DNA of 64,000 bases from Luteolibacter ambystomatis (GTDB lineage Bacteria; Verrucomicrobiota; Verrucomicrobiia; Verrucomicrobiales; Akkermansiaceae): assembly GCF_018137965.1 (NCBI RefSeq), contig NZ_CP073100.1, forward strand, positions 1,488,001 to 1,552,000, given 5' to 3'. The notes beneath the pieces were generated by a model, which searched no databases, had not been told where the DNA came from, and saw only the letters and a list, made by a program, of their open reading frames with translations. Position 1 is the stretch's first letter; each line of letters begins with the position of its first letter. This document shows positions 16,676 to 25,396 of the stretch, in pieces. The translations under genes were made by a program, and so were the position numbers.

Positions 16676-16681
16676 TATAAT
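16676..16681 (+). promoter_or_regulatory. Candidate -10 box of the cys operon
   Basis: TATAAT, 22 bases before the cysJ ATG. No good TTGACA box lies 17 bases upstream, which suggests an activator-dependent promoter. Confidence 0.45.
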
Positions 16682-16703
16682 CTAAGGCAACAAACTAAGG
16701 ATT

Positions 16704-18476
16704 ATGCTCCCCGAGCACGCCCCATTTACTCCCGACCAGCGCCGTGCCCTTGAGGCCGTTCTTTCCGGCCTCGATCCTGTCCAGCGCGGGTGGCTCAGCG
16801 GTTTCCTCGCCGCCACCGGCGTTTCCGCCGCTTCGGCTACGGTCGCGCCTGCCGCCGCCACGAAACTGACCGTGCTCTATGGAACCGAGTCCGGTAACTC
16901 GGAAGTGCTCGCGGACCGCACCGCCAAGGAAGCCAAGAAGCGCGGCTTCCAAGCGGCGGTAAAGAACATGTCCGATATCGCCGCCGCCGATCTGGCCAAG
17001 GCCGGGAACCTGCTGGTGATCGTCAGCACCTGGGGTGACGGCGAACCGCCGGAAAGCGCCACCACATTCTACAAGGAGTTCATGGGAGCCTCGCTGGCGC
17101 TGAAGGACGTGTCTTTCTCCGTCTGCGCGCTGGGTGACACCAGCTACGACAAGTTCTGCCAGACCGGTAAGGATTTCGACACCAAGCTCGAAGCCCTCGG
17201 TGCCAAGCGCGTGACTCCCCGCACCGACTGCGATGTCGACTACGAGGAAAATTACGCCGCGTGGCTGAACACCGCTCTTTCCGCCTTCGCCCCATCCGCC
17301 CCAGCTCCAGCGGCTGCCGCAGCCGCTCCCGCCGCTCCCGGCGCGCTGGTGGAATACGGCAAGAAGAACCCGTTCCCGTCCGAAGTGGCCGAAAGCCTCA
17401 TTCTGAACGGCGAGGGTTCCGCCAAGGAAACGCTCCACATCGAGCTCTCGCTCGATGGCTCCGGTCTCGTCTATGAGCCGGGTGACGCGCTCGCCGTTCT
17501 GCCGGTCAATGCTCCGGACGTGGTGCAAGCCGTGCTCCAGGCTGCCAAGCTCACCGGCACCGAATCGGTGGAGGTGAAGGGCGAGGGGAGCAAGCTGCTC
17601 GCCGATGCTCTGCGCGAAGACTACGACATCACCGCCGTTTCCCGTGCGGTGCTGACGAAGCTCCAGGCCGCCACCGGTTCCACCGAACTGGCCGCGCTGC
17701 TGGCCGACGATGCCAAGGAAAAGCTCAAGGATTGGAACTACGGTCGTGAGATCGTGGATGCCCTCGAGACCTTTGCTCCGAGCGGCCTGTCCGCCGCCGC
17801 GCTCACCGGCATCTTCCGCAAGCTGCCGCCGCGTCTCTACTCGATCGCCTCCAGCCCGCTCGCCCATCCGGGTGAAGTGCACCTCACCGTTGCCGCGGTG
17901 CGTTACCAAGCCCACGGCAAGGCTCGCAAGGGTGTGTGTTCCACCTACCTCACGGATCTCGTGAAGAAGGGCGACAACGTCCGCGTCTTCGTCCAGCCGA
18001 ACAAGCACTTCCGCCTCCCGGACTCCGGCGAGACCCCGGTGATCATGGTCGGCCCGGGCACGGGCGTCGCACCGTTCCGCGCCTTCGTCGAACACCGCTC
18101 CTCGCTGGGCCACCCGGGCAAGAACTGGCTGTTCTTCGGCGACCAGCGCTACACCTACGACTTCCTCTATCAGCTCGAGTGGCAGGACCATCTCAAGTCC
18201 GGAGCCCTCTCGAAGCTCGACGTCGCCTTCTCCCGCGACCAACCCGAGAAGATCTACGTGCAGCAGAAGATGCTGGAGCACTCCAAGGAGATCTTCGCCT
18301 GGCTCGAGGAAGGCGCCCACTTCTACGTCTGCGGTGATGCCTCGCGCATGGCCCACGACGTCCACGAAGCCCTGCTCACCATCGTCGAGAAACAGGGCCG
18401 CAAGTCCCGCGAGGATGCGGAAGCCTACCTCGAAGACCTCAAGAAGACGAAGCGCTACCAGCGCGATGTCTATTGA
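16704..18476 (+). CDS. cysJ: Assimilatory sulfite reductase flavoprotein subunit
   Basis: Carries electrons from NADPH through FAD and FMN to the CysI hemoprotein, for reducing sulfite to sulfide. 590 residues. The flavodoxin-like FMN domain is at about 54-195 (GTESGN at 60-65; CALGDTSYD). An Ala/Pro hinge is at about 197-213. The FAD/connecting domain is at about 215-435 (RLYS at 377-380; GVCSTYL), and the NADPH domain at 445-590 (GPGTGVAP at 450-457; YVCGDASRMA; the conserved end RYQRDVY). It is first in cysJ-cysI-cysH-(cysK), separated by 48 bases from cysI. Confidence 0.95.
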   Translation: MLPEHAPFTPDQRRALEAVLSGLDPVQRGWLSGFLAATGVSAASATVAPAAATKLTVLYGTESGNSEVLADRTAKEAKKRGFQAAVKNMSDIAAADLAKAGNLLVIVSTWGDGEPPESATTFYKEFMGASLALKDVSFSVCALGDTSYDKFCQTGKDFDTKLEALGAKRVTPRTDCDVDYEENYAAWLNTALSAFAPSAPAPAAAAAAPAAPGALVEYGKKNPFPSEVAESLILNGEGSAKETLHIELSLDGSGLVYEPGDALAVLPVNAPDVVQAVLQAAKLTGTESVEVKGEGSKLLADALREDYDITAVSRAVLTKLQAATGSTELAALLADDAKEKLKDWNYGREIVDALETFAPSGLSAAALTGIFRKLPPRLYSIASSPLAHPGEVHLTVAAVRYQAHGKARKGVCSTYLTDLVKKGDNVRVFVQPNKHFRLPDSGETPVIMVGPGTGVAPFRAFVEHRSSLGHPGKNWLFFGDQRYTYDFLYQLEWQDHLKSGALSKLDVAFSRDQPEKIYVQQKMLEHSKEIFAWLEEGAHFYVCGDASRMAHDVHEALLTIVEKQGRKSREDAEAYLEDLKKTKRYQRDVY

Positions 18477-18524
18477 TCCTCCTCTCTTCCTTTCTCCCTT
18501 TCCCAACCTTCGCCACCACAACCA

Positions 18525-20234
18525 ATGAGCGAAAAGAAACTCTCCGCAAACGAAGGCATCAAGACCCGCAGCCACTACCTCCGTGGCACCATCGCAGAAG
18601 GCATCGCCGATCTCTCGACCGGCTCGCTTTCCGAGGATGACCAGCAGTTGCTCAAGTTCCACGGCTCCTACCAGCAGGACGACCGCGACCTGCGCCCGAA
18701 CCGCCGCAAGCACCGTCTTGAGAAGGCCTACTCCTTCATGATCCGCATCCGCCTGCCCGGAGGTGTCGCCACCCCGGCCCAGTGGCTGGCCACGGATGAC
18801 ATGGCGGAGCATTACGCCAATGGCACCATCAAGCTCACCACCCGCCAGGCCTTCCAGCTTCACGGCATCATCAAGAGCAACCTGAAGCGCACCATCCAGG
18901 CGATGGACAAGGCGGCCATGGACTCGATCGCGGCCTGCGGTGACGTGAACCGCAACGTGATGGTGAATCCGAATCCGTATCTGTCCTTCGTTCATGCCGA
19001 GACGCTGAAGAAGGCTCACGAGGTTTCGAACCACCTCACGCCGAAGACCCGCGCCTATCATGAGATCTGGCTGGATGGCGAAAAGGTCCAGTCCACGGAG
19101 GAGGAGATCGAGCCGATCTATGGCAAGACCTACCTGCCGCGGAAGTTCAAGATCACCTTCGCCGTGCCGCCGTCCAATGACGTGGACATCTACGCGAACG
19201 ACCTCTCGTTCATCGCCATCGTCGAGCATGACAAGCTTGTCGGCTACAACGTGGCGGTCGGTGGTGGCATGGGCATGACCCACGGCAACGAGGAGACCTT
19301 CCCGCGCCTCGCCGATGTCATCGGCTTCTGCACGCCGGATCAGGTGGTGGACGTGGCCGAGAAGGTCGTGCTGGTGCAGCGTGATTACGGCGACCGCACC
19401 GACCGCAAGCACTCGCGCCTGAAGTATACGATCCAGGACCGCGGAGTGGAGTGGTTCAAGACCGAGCTCGACAAGTATCTCGGCTATCACCTCGCGCCCG
19501 CACGTTCGTTCGTGTTCGAAGACAATGGCGACCGCTACGGCTGGATCGAGGATGCCAATGGCAACTTCCACCTCACGCTTTACATCTCCGGCGGCCGCGT
19601 GCTCGACACGCCCAGCTATCCGATGCGCACGGGCCTCCGCGAGATCGCGAAGATCCATGACGGCGACTTCCGCCTCACCGCGAACCAGAACCTCGTCATC
19701 GCCAACATTTCGCCCGCGAACCGTCCGGAGATCGAGAAGCTGCTGGAGCAGTATGGCATCAAGGACAGCCACCTGAAGAGCGCGCTGCGTCTCAACTCGC
19801 TGGCCTGCGTCGCGCTGCCGACCTGCGGCCTGTCGCTGGCGGAAGCGGAACGCTATCTGCCGGATGTCATCACCAAGCTTGAGGAAAGCCTTGAGGAAAA
19901 CGGCCTCCGCCATGATGCGATCACCATCCGCATGACCGGCTGTCCGAACGGCTGCGCCCGACCCTACATCGCCGAGATCGGCTTTGTTGGTCGCTCGCCC
20001 GGGAAATACAACGTGTATCTCGGCGGCGGCCATGCCGGCCAGCGCCTGTCGAAGCTCTATCGCCCGGAATTCCCCGGCGATGAGATCCCGCAGCTCCTGG
20101 CTCCCATCTTCAAGCACTACGCGCAGGAACGCCTCGATGGCGAACGCTTCGGCGACTTCGTCATCCGCACCGGCTACGTGGCGGAAACAAAACAAGGTGC
20201 CGACTTCCACGCGAATGTCGGTGTCCCCGCATGA
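18525..20234 (+). CDS. cysI: Assimilatory sulfite reductase hemoprotein subunit
   Basis: Six-electron reduction of sulfite to sulfide at a siroheme/[4Fe-4S] centre, in complex with CysJ. 569 residues, the usual length. The cluster cysteines are C428, C434, C473 and C477 (ACVALPTCG and GCPNGC). Their spacing of 6, 39 and 4 equals that of Escherichia coli CysI. The siroheme/sulfite region [12 protein letters not shown] and the conserved [13 protein letters not shown] are present. The stop overlaps the cysH start by four bases. Confidence 0.97.
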   Translation: MSEKKLSANEGIKTRSHYLRGTIAEGIADLSTGSLSEDDQQLLKFHGSYQQDDRDLRPNRRKHRLEKAYSFMIRIRLPGGVATPAQWLATDDMAEHYANGTIKLTTRQAFQLHGIIKSNLKRTIQAMDKAAMDSIAACGDVNRNVMVNPNPYLSFVHAETLKKAHEVSNHLTPKTRAYHEIWLDGEKVQSTEEEIEPIYGKTYLPRKFKITFAVPPSNDVDIYANDLSFIAIVEHDKLVGYNVAVGGGMGMTHGNEETFPRLADVIGFCTPDQVVDVAEKVVLVQRDYGDRTDRKHSRLKYTIQDRGVEWFKTELDKYLGYHLAPARSFVFEDNGDRYGWIEDANGNFHLTLYISGGRVLDTPSYPMRTGLREIAKIHDGDFRLTANQNLVIANISPANRPEIEKLLEQYGIKDSHLKSALRLNSLACVALPTCGLSLAEAERYLPDVITKLEESLEENGLRHDAITIRMTGCPNGCARPYIAEIGFVGRSPGKYNVYLGGGHAGQRLSKLYRPEFPGDEIPQLLAPIFKHYAQERLDGERFGDFVIRTGYVAETKQGADFHANVGVPA

Positions 20235-20962
20235 CACAACTTTCGACATCCATCTCTGAAGCGGACGCGCTCTCCGCTGAACTGGCAGCCCTGAAGGCGG
20301 GTGACCGCCTGAAGCTGCTGCATGAGCGTTATGGCTCCCGGCTCGTCGCCACCACCAGCTTCGGCATTCAGGCGGTGGTGATGCTCCACTTGATCCATGA
20401 GAACGCGCCGGAGATCCCGGTCGTGTTCATCGATACCGGCTATCTCTTCCCGGAGACCTACCAGTACATCGACGAGGTCACGAAGCGGTTCCCGAAGCTC
20501 GACCTGCGCGTCTATCAGCCTGCCATCACCGCCGCCCGCATGGAGGCGCTTTATGGTAAGTTGTGGGAGCAAGGAAGGGAAGGCAACGATCGCTACGGCA
20601 TCATCACCAAGGTGGAGCCGATGGACCGCGCGCTGAAGGAGATCGGCGGCGATGTCTGGCTCAGCGGCGTGCGCCGCAGCCAGTCCAGCACCCGTGCCAA
20701 CCGCTCCTTCGCCGAGCAGCAGAAGAAGACCCTCAAGATCTATCCGATCCTCGACTGGGCGGACGCGCAGGTGAACATCTACATGAACCAGCACGCCCTC
20801 CCACCGCACCCTCTGGCGGAGAAAGGCTACGTCACCATGGGTGACTGGCACTCCACCAATCCGGTTGCCGAAGGACAGGATGCCGAGTCCACCCGTTTCA
20901 ACGGAGAAAAGTACGAGTGCGGATTGCATCTCGACTCCGGCGTCTCCGACTTCCAGATTTGA
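20231..20962 (+). CDS. cysH: Phosphoadenylyl-sulfate (PAPS) reductase
   Basis: Thioredoxin- or glutaredoxin-dependent reduction of PAPS to sulfite. 243 residues of the ATP-PPase fold: [15 protein letters not shown] (P-loop-like region), [25 protein letters not shown]. The C-terminal catalytic Cys is C230 in KYECGLH. It lacks the CC...CxxC cysteines that bind [4Fe-4S] in APS reductases, so the substrate is expected to be PAPS; that requires an APS kinase outside the window. It is coupled to cysI by an ATGA overlap. Confidence 0.94.
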   Translation: MTQLSTSISEADALSAELAALKAGDRLKLLHERYGSRLVATTSFGIQAVVMLHLIHENAPEIPVVFIDTGYLFPETYQYIDEVTKRFPKLDLRVYQPAITAARMEALYGKLWEQGREGNDRYGIITKVEPMDRALKEIGGDVWLSGVRRSQSSTRANRSFAEQQKKTLKIYPILDWADAQVNIYMNQHALPPHPLAEKGYVTMGDWHSTNPVAEGQDAESTRFNGEKYECGLHLDSGVSDFQI

Positions 20963-21060
20963 TCCAACGGTTCACTTCCTTCCGGTCCGGATACGGAACG
21001 CGGAAACGTCCCGCAGGATCTTCCGATATAGATACGAAAACCGAAACCTGATTCATCCCC

Positions 21061-22038
21061 ATGGCCCTCGCCGAAAACATGGTTGCCACCGTCGGCAACA
21101 CCCCGCTGATCCGTCTCAATCATCTGACCAAGGACGTCGACGCCGAAATCTTCGTCAAAGCCGAGTTCTTCAACCCGCTCTTCAGCGTGAAGGACCGCAT
21201 CGGCAAGGCGATGATCGAAGCCGCCGAGCGTGACGGCCTGCTCAAGCCGGGCGGCCTCATCATCGAGCCGACCTCCGGCAACACCGGCATCGCCCTCGCC
21301 TTCGTCGCCCGTGCCAAGGGTTACCGCGTGATCCTGACCATGCCGGAGAGCATGTCGATCGAGCGCCGCGTGCTGCTCCGCCTGCTCGGTGCTGAGATCG
21401 TCCTGACTCCGCGCGCCCGCGGCATGGCCGGTGCCATCGCCATGGCGAAGAAGCTCATTGATGAAACCCCGGGTGCCTTCGGCCCCGGCCAGTTCGACAA
21501 CCCGGCCAACGTCCAAGTCCACCGTGAAACCACGGCCGAGGAAATCTGGCGCGATACCGAAGGCAACATCGACATCTTCGTCGCCGGTGTCGGCACGGGT
21601 GGTACGTTCTCCGGTGTCTCCGAGGTCATCAAGTCCCGCCGCGAGCTGACGGCGATCGCCGTCGAGCCTGTCGGCAGCCCGGTCATCACCCAGTTCCGCA
21701 AGGGCGAGGAACTCAAGCCGGGTCCGCATATGATCCAAGGCCTTGCCGCAGGGTTCATCCCGAAGAATCTCAATGTCGATCTCGTGGACGATACCATCCT
21801 CGTGACCAACGAGGATGCCATCGCCACCGCGCAGGCGCTTGCGCAGACCGAAGGCATCCCAGCCGGTATCTCCACCGGCGCCAACGTCTGGGCCGCCATT
21901 CAGGTCGCGAAGCGTCCGGAGTCCAAAGGCAAGCGCATCGTCACCGTGGCCCCGTCCTCCACCGAGCGCTATCTCTCCACGCCGCTGGCCGAGAAGATCC
22001 GCGAGGAAGTCACCAATCTCCCGGTGCAGGAGATCTGA
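21061..22038 (+). CDS. cysK: Cysteine synthase (O-acetylserine sulfhydrylase)
   Basis: PLP enzyme joining sulfide to O-acetylserine, completing the sulfate-assimilation set just upstream. 325 residues. The PLP lysine is K44 in FSVKDRIG; the substrate loop is EPTSGNTGIALAF and the PLP-phosphate loop is GVGTGGTFSGV. Small deviations from the common form are seen: FNPLFSVKDR in place of FNPLSSVKDR, and TFSG in place of TITG. The 98 bases between cysH and cysK contain no obvious terminator. A strong terminator follows. Confidence 0.94.
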   Translation: MALAENMVATVGNTPLIRLNHLTKDVDAEIFVKAEFFNPLFSVKDRIGKAMIEAAERDGLLKPGGLIIEPTSGNTGIALAFVARAKGYRVILTMPESMSIERRVLLRLLGAEIVLTPRARGMAGAIAMAKKLIDETPGAFGPGQFDNPANVQVHRETTAEEIWRDTEGNIDIFVAGVGTGGTFSGVSEVIKSRRELTAIAVEPVGSPVITQFRKGEELKPGPHMIQGLAAGFIPKNLNVDLVDDTILVTNEDAIATAQALAQTEGIPAGISTGANVWAAIQVAKRPESKGKRIVTVAPSSTERYLSTPLAEKIREEVTNLPVQEI

Positions 22039-22079
22039 TGGCGGCGGCGGTTTCCAACCGCCAAGCCTCTGTTCTAACA

Positions 22080-22111
22080 AAAGGCGCGGGTCTCACGATC
22101 CGCGCCTTTTT
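22080..22111 (+). terminator. Terminator of the cys operon
   Basis: Perfect 10-bp stem AAAGGCGCGG with CCGCGCCTTT and a T tail. Confidence 0.92.
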
Positions 22112-22119
22112 GTGAATGT

Positions 22120-22196
22120 AGAGGGAAGCTCCAGCTTTCCCTCTTCGCGGAGTGGACGTTGCCTAGCCTAACAGCCTTCGCCAGCTGGAACTGGCG
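22120..22196. repeat. Pair of hairpins resembling a REP/BIME element
   Basis: Two hairpins about 60 bases apart in non-coding sequence: 22120-22144 (AGAGGGAA arm with TTCCCTCT) and 22179-22196 (CGCCAG with CTGGCG). The tip sequences are related in inverted orientation: AAGCTGGAGCTT on one strand against CAGCTGGAACTG on the other. The layout matches the inverted pair at 63051-63190, though the sequence differs. Confidence 0.45.
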
Positions 22197-22335
22197 GATA
22201 CAATTCGAAAGCGGAGCGTTCGACTACGTTGAAGGCCTCTCCGATGTTTCCGGCACTTGCTGCAAAGGCTCAACGCTCGCGACCAATTTTCGGGCCGATA
22301 GCTGATCGGCTTTGCCTGCGTATGGTGTCGGTCCC

Positions 22336-23232
22336 ATGAGAGTCTCGCGCATTCCTTTCGCCTTTCTGATTGTGGGCTTGGCTCTTTCCGGTGCCTTGCA
22401 CGCCGAGCCAGCCATATCGCCTTCGCCACCGGAAGCGGAGTCAAAGGTGGCAGGGGATTTCGAATTTGAACTCCTGCATGGCGACAAGCCGATCCGGGTA
22501 TTCGGATATCGGCCCGCCGGGTGGAAGGAGGGGCCGCTGCTGGTATTGTTTCATGGAGCCAATCGTGATGCCGCGGGATACCGGAAATCCGGCCGGGTAT
22601 TGGCGGACAAACTGGGCATGCTGCTGGTCGTGCTGGAGTTCGATCGCATGCGGTTCGATCCCGAGGCGTATCAGGAAGGCGGCGTGTTCCTGAAGAAAAA
22701 GCAGCAGCCTGCGGAAGCACGCACCTTTGCCTGCCTGCCGTCTTTGCTTGCGGAGATGAATCGCCGCGAGGGCAGGGAACTGTCGTACTACCTTGCGGGA
22801 CACTCTGCGGGGGCGCAGTTCATTTGCCGGATGGCCGCGCTTTATCCCAATCATGCCAAGCGGATGGTGGCCGTGAATCCGGGATCGCTGGTGTTTCCGA
22901 ACCGGGACGGGATTTATCCGCACGGCTTCGGCGGCTTGTTGGGAGACGAGAGTTCGGACGAAGCCATCAAACGCTACCTTGCCGTCCCTTTGACTCTCTA
23001 CCTGGGCACCGGTGATGTAGCTCTCAAATATCTGGATACCGGCAAGGCGGCGATGAAACAGGGAGCAACCCGGATCGAGCGCGGCCGCAATGCCTACGCG
23101 GCAGCCAGAAAGCTCGCGGAGGAAAAAGGCTGGCCGTTTCATTGGACCTTGGTCGAAGCGGAAGGGCTGGAGCACGGCTGTGGTCCCATGTGGTCGCATC
23201 CGCGCTGTCAGGAGGCATTTTTGGGGAATTGA
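22336..23232 (+). CDS. Secreted alpha/beta hydrolase (esterase/PHB depolymerase-like)
   Basis: 298 residues from the ATG at 22336, which opens a clean signal peptide (ending LALSGALHAEP). The oxyanion region is LLVLFHGANRDAAGY and the nucleophile motif is AGHSAGAQFICR. A late His (GLEHGCGPMW) could complete the triad. It is exported and probably cleaves a polyester, feruloyl or similar ester. It is followed closely by pdxJ, but there is no functional link that I can see. Confidence 0.85.
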   Translation: MRVSRIPFAFLIVGLALSGALHAEPAISPSPPEAESKVAGDFEFELLHGDKPIRVFGYRPAGWKEGPLLVLFHGANRDAAGYRKSGRVLADKLGMLLVVLEFDRMRFDPEAYQEGGVFLKKKQQPAEARTFACLPSLLAEMNRREGRELSYYLAGHSAGAQFICRMAALYPNHAKRMVAVNPGSLVFPNRDGIYPHGFGGLLGDESSDEAIKRYLAVPLTLYLGTGDVALKYLDTGKAAMKQGATRIERGRNAYAAARKLAEEKGWPFHWTLVEAEGLEHGCGPMWSHPRCQEAFLGN

Positions 23233-23284
23233 GTGCTTCCGAAGGCCTTGCGGGGGAGGTCGGTCGGCGCTACAACGCGGCATC

Positions 23285-24043
23285 ATGTCCCTGCTGCTCG
23301 GCGTCAATATCGACCACGTGGCCACCCTTCGTCAGGCCCGCTACGCCCTTTTGCCCGATTCTCCGAATGCGGAGCCTTCTCCGTTGGAAGCTGCCTACGA
23401 TGCCATCGGCGGCGGCGCGGATTCCATCACCGTCCACGTCCGCAGCGACCGCCGCCACATGCAGGACCGCGATGCCCGTGAGATCCGTGCGGAGATCGGA
23501 GTGCCCCTCAATTTTGAAATGGGCATCACCGAGGAGATGATCGCCCTGGCCCTCGAACTCCGCCCGGAATTCGCCTGTCTTGTTCCGGAAACCCGTGAAG
23601 AAGTAACCACGGAAGGAGGGTTGGACGTCGTCGGCCGCCGCCGGGAAACGGGTGACTGCATCCGCCGTCTTCAAGCTGCGGGCATACGCGTGAGCTTGTT
23701 CATCGATCCCGATCTCGACCAGGTGAAGGCTTCCGCCGAGCTCGGTGCCGAGATGGTCGAACTTCACACCGGTTGCTTCGCCAATGCGGACGCGGATGCG
23801 GTGGATGCCGAGGTTCAGCGCTTGGCGGAGGCTGCCAGTCTCGGCAACTCGCTGGGCCTTCAGATCAATGCCGGGCACGGCATCAACTACGGCAACCTGT
23901 TCCGTTTGTTCGAGGTGCCGCATCTGGTGGAGCTGAACATCGGACACAGCATCGTTTCACGGGCCTTGAAGGTGGGCATGGCGGAAGCCGTGCGTCAGAT
24001 GAAGCAACTCATGTCGACCTACCGGGGCGGATCATGCGATTGA
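23285..24043 (+). CDS. pdxJ: Pyridoxine 5'-phosphate synthase
   Basis: Final ring-closing step of DXP-dependent vitamin B6 synthesis, joining 1-deoxyxylulose 5-phosphate and 3-amino-2-oxopropyl phosphate. The ATG at 23285 gives 252 residues starting SLLLGVNIDHVATLRQAR, as in the family; a longer open frame upstream overlaps the esterase and is not used. Other family segments: SITVHVRSDRRHMQDRD, FACLVPETREEVTTEGG and LQINAGHGINYGN. It overlaps acpS by 10 bases, an arrangement (pdxJ-acpS) shared by many bacteria. Confidence 0.96.
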   Translation: MSLLLGVNIDHVATLRQARYALLPDSPNAEPSPLEAAYDAIGGGADSITVHVRSDRRHMQDRDAREIRAEIGVPLNFEMGITEEMIALALELRPEFACLVPETREEVTTEGGLDVVGRRRETGDCIRRLQAAGIRVSLFIDPDLDQVKASAELGAEMVELHTGCFANADADAVDAEVQRLAEAASLGNSLGLQINAGHGINYGNLFRLFEVPHLVELNIGHSIVSRALKVGMAEAVRQMKQLMSTYRGGSCD

Positions 24044-24417
24044 TCGGCATCGGTATCGACGTGGTCGAGGTCCAGCGTATCGCGGAGGCCTTGGAGCGCC
24101 ATGGCGAGGCCTTTGGAGAGCGGATCTTCACGGCGGAGGAACGGCGCTATTGCAGCTCCCAGAAACGTCCGGCGCTGCACTATGCGGCCCGTTTTGCAGC
24201 CAAGGAGGCGGTGGCGAAGGCCTTTGGCACTGGTATTGGCAAGGATCTCGGCTGGCTGGATATGGAAATCATCCGCCGTGAGTCCGGCGAACCTGCCATC
24301 GTGCTCAGCGGCACCGGCAAGGCCTACGCGGAGGCGAACGGGATCACGGAAGTGAAGATCAGCCTCACCCACGCCCGTGACTACGCTGCGGCGAACGCGG
24401 TGGCGCTGGGGGCGTAG
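24034..24417 (+). CDS. acpS: Holo-[acyl-carrier-protein] synthase
   Basis: Transfers 4'-phosphopantetheine from CoA to ACP. 127 residues from the ATG at 24034. The metal-binding motifs are GIGIDVVEVQRI (Asp) and RFAAKEAVAKAFGTGIG (Glu), with the closing segment SLTHARDYAAANAVA. It is translationally coupled to pdxJ. Confidence 0.96.
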   Translation: MRLIGIGIDVVEVQRIAEALERHGEAFGERIFTAEERRYCSSQKRPALHYAARFAAKEAVAKAFGTGIGKDLGWLDMEIIRRESGEPAIVLSGTGKAYAEANGITEVKISLTHARDYAAANAVALGA

Positions 24418-24421
24418 GCAT

Positions 24422-25228
24422 TTATCGGCGGCGGCGCAGGAAAGGCAGCACGCCGAGAGCGCACAAAGCGAGTGAGGAGGTTTCCGGCACGGTGTCCAAC
24501 GTCACATTGTCGATTCGGAAATTGTAGAGGTTGGTGCCGGACATGGCCTGACTGCCACGTCCGCCGAAGATCACGATGCCCAGATCGCCTCCAGGAACGA
24601 TAGCGCCGGTGGTGAATGTCAGGCTCAGGCGTTGTGTGGTGCCGGAGATCAGGGACAGATCCGCGAGGCTCGGGTTGCTCAGGGAATCCATATAGAGGGT
24701 GCCGGTCGAGCTGGTGGATCCGCCGGTGGAAACGCCGATGCCGAAGCCGACGCTGCTGAAAGAGCCAATCGAGAGCAGGGAGCCGGCATCAACGTCCACG
24801 CCAAGCGTGTAGCTGGTATTGGCAACCAAGGGCGTGCCTGTGAGGACCTGCCAGAGATCTGCCTCCGGCATTTCAGACCCCGCCAAGCTGCCTGGGGCGG
24901 AAGGCTGGGCGAAATTGATTGCTGCCATCCCGGTGGCGGATCCGCTGTTGACCACGATCGCCGGGCGGAAACCGGAGACGATGCTGTTGGTCACGTTTGC
25001 GCGGCCATACCATCCCGAGGTTCCGATCTGGGACGGTCCCATGGCGGTGGTGGTGCCGACAGCCGAGTAGGTTCCGGCCAGCTGACCACCCGTGCCTTGG
25101 TCAAAGTTTGGATTGGTTACCGTCAAGGTGGCGGCGGACGTGGCGAGAGGGATTCCGATCAGAATCCCCGTGGCATGGAGGAGGGCCTTTGCTCGAAAGG
25201 CCGGAGTGGGGGAGAACCAGCAATTCAT
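24422..25228 (-). CDS. PEP-CTERM secreted protein
   Basis: 268 residues. A signal peptide (about 1-33) precedes a Ser/Thr/Gly-rich beta region that resembles carbohydrate-binding jelly rolls (start TLTVTNPNFDQGTGGQLAG). The C-terminal sorting signal is VPETSSLALCALGVLPFLRRRR, with a VPE-type motif, hydrophobic helix and arginine cluster. It is convergent with acpS, only four bases away. The function is unknown; the family is exported together with exopolysaccharide. Confidence 0.82.
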   Translation of the reverse strand: MNCWFSPTPAFRAKALLHATGILIGIPLATSAATLTVTNPNFDQGTGGQLAGTYSAVGTTTAMGPSQIGTSGWYGRANVTNSIVSGFRPAIVVNSGSATGMAAINFAQPSAPGSLAGSEMPEADLWQVLTGTPLVANTSYTLGVDVDAGSLLSIGSFSSVGFGIGVSTGGSTSSTGTLYMDSLSNPSLADLSLISGTTQRLSLTFTTGAIVPGGDLGIVIFGGRGSQAMSGTNLYNFRIDNVTLDTVPETSSLALCALGVLPFLRRRR

Positions 25229-25323
25229 GGGTGGTTCTGCTTATCGTATTGGTGCCTCCCATTCAACGATATGCGCGAGGGGATACCTGCTTTTGTCTAA
25301 TCGGAAAATGATAAGCTTTCGGT

Positions 25324-25358
25324 AAAAGAAGAGCGCCGGGCCTTGCGGACCGGCGCTC
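25324..25358 (-). terminator. Terminator of the porin gene
   Basis: On the minus strand, GAGCGCCGGTCC with GGCCCGGCGCTC and a GCAA loop, followed by TTCTTTT. Confidence 0.85.
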
Positions 25359-25396
25359 ATGATGCTCAACCGAATTAAAACAGAAACAGAGATGGA

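Noticed and set aside
16695-20249. Minus-strand open frame of 1184 codons
   Set aside because: It lies exactly antisense to cysJ and cysI, whose products carry all expected motifs. The frame is a by-product of high-GC codon use and its translation shows no recognisable domain.
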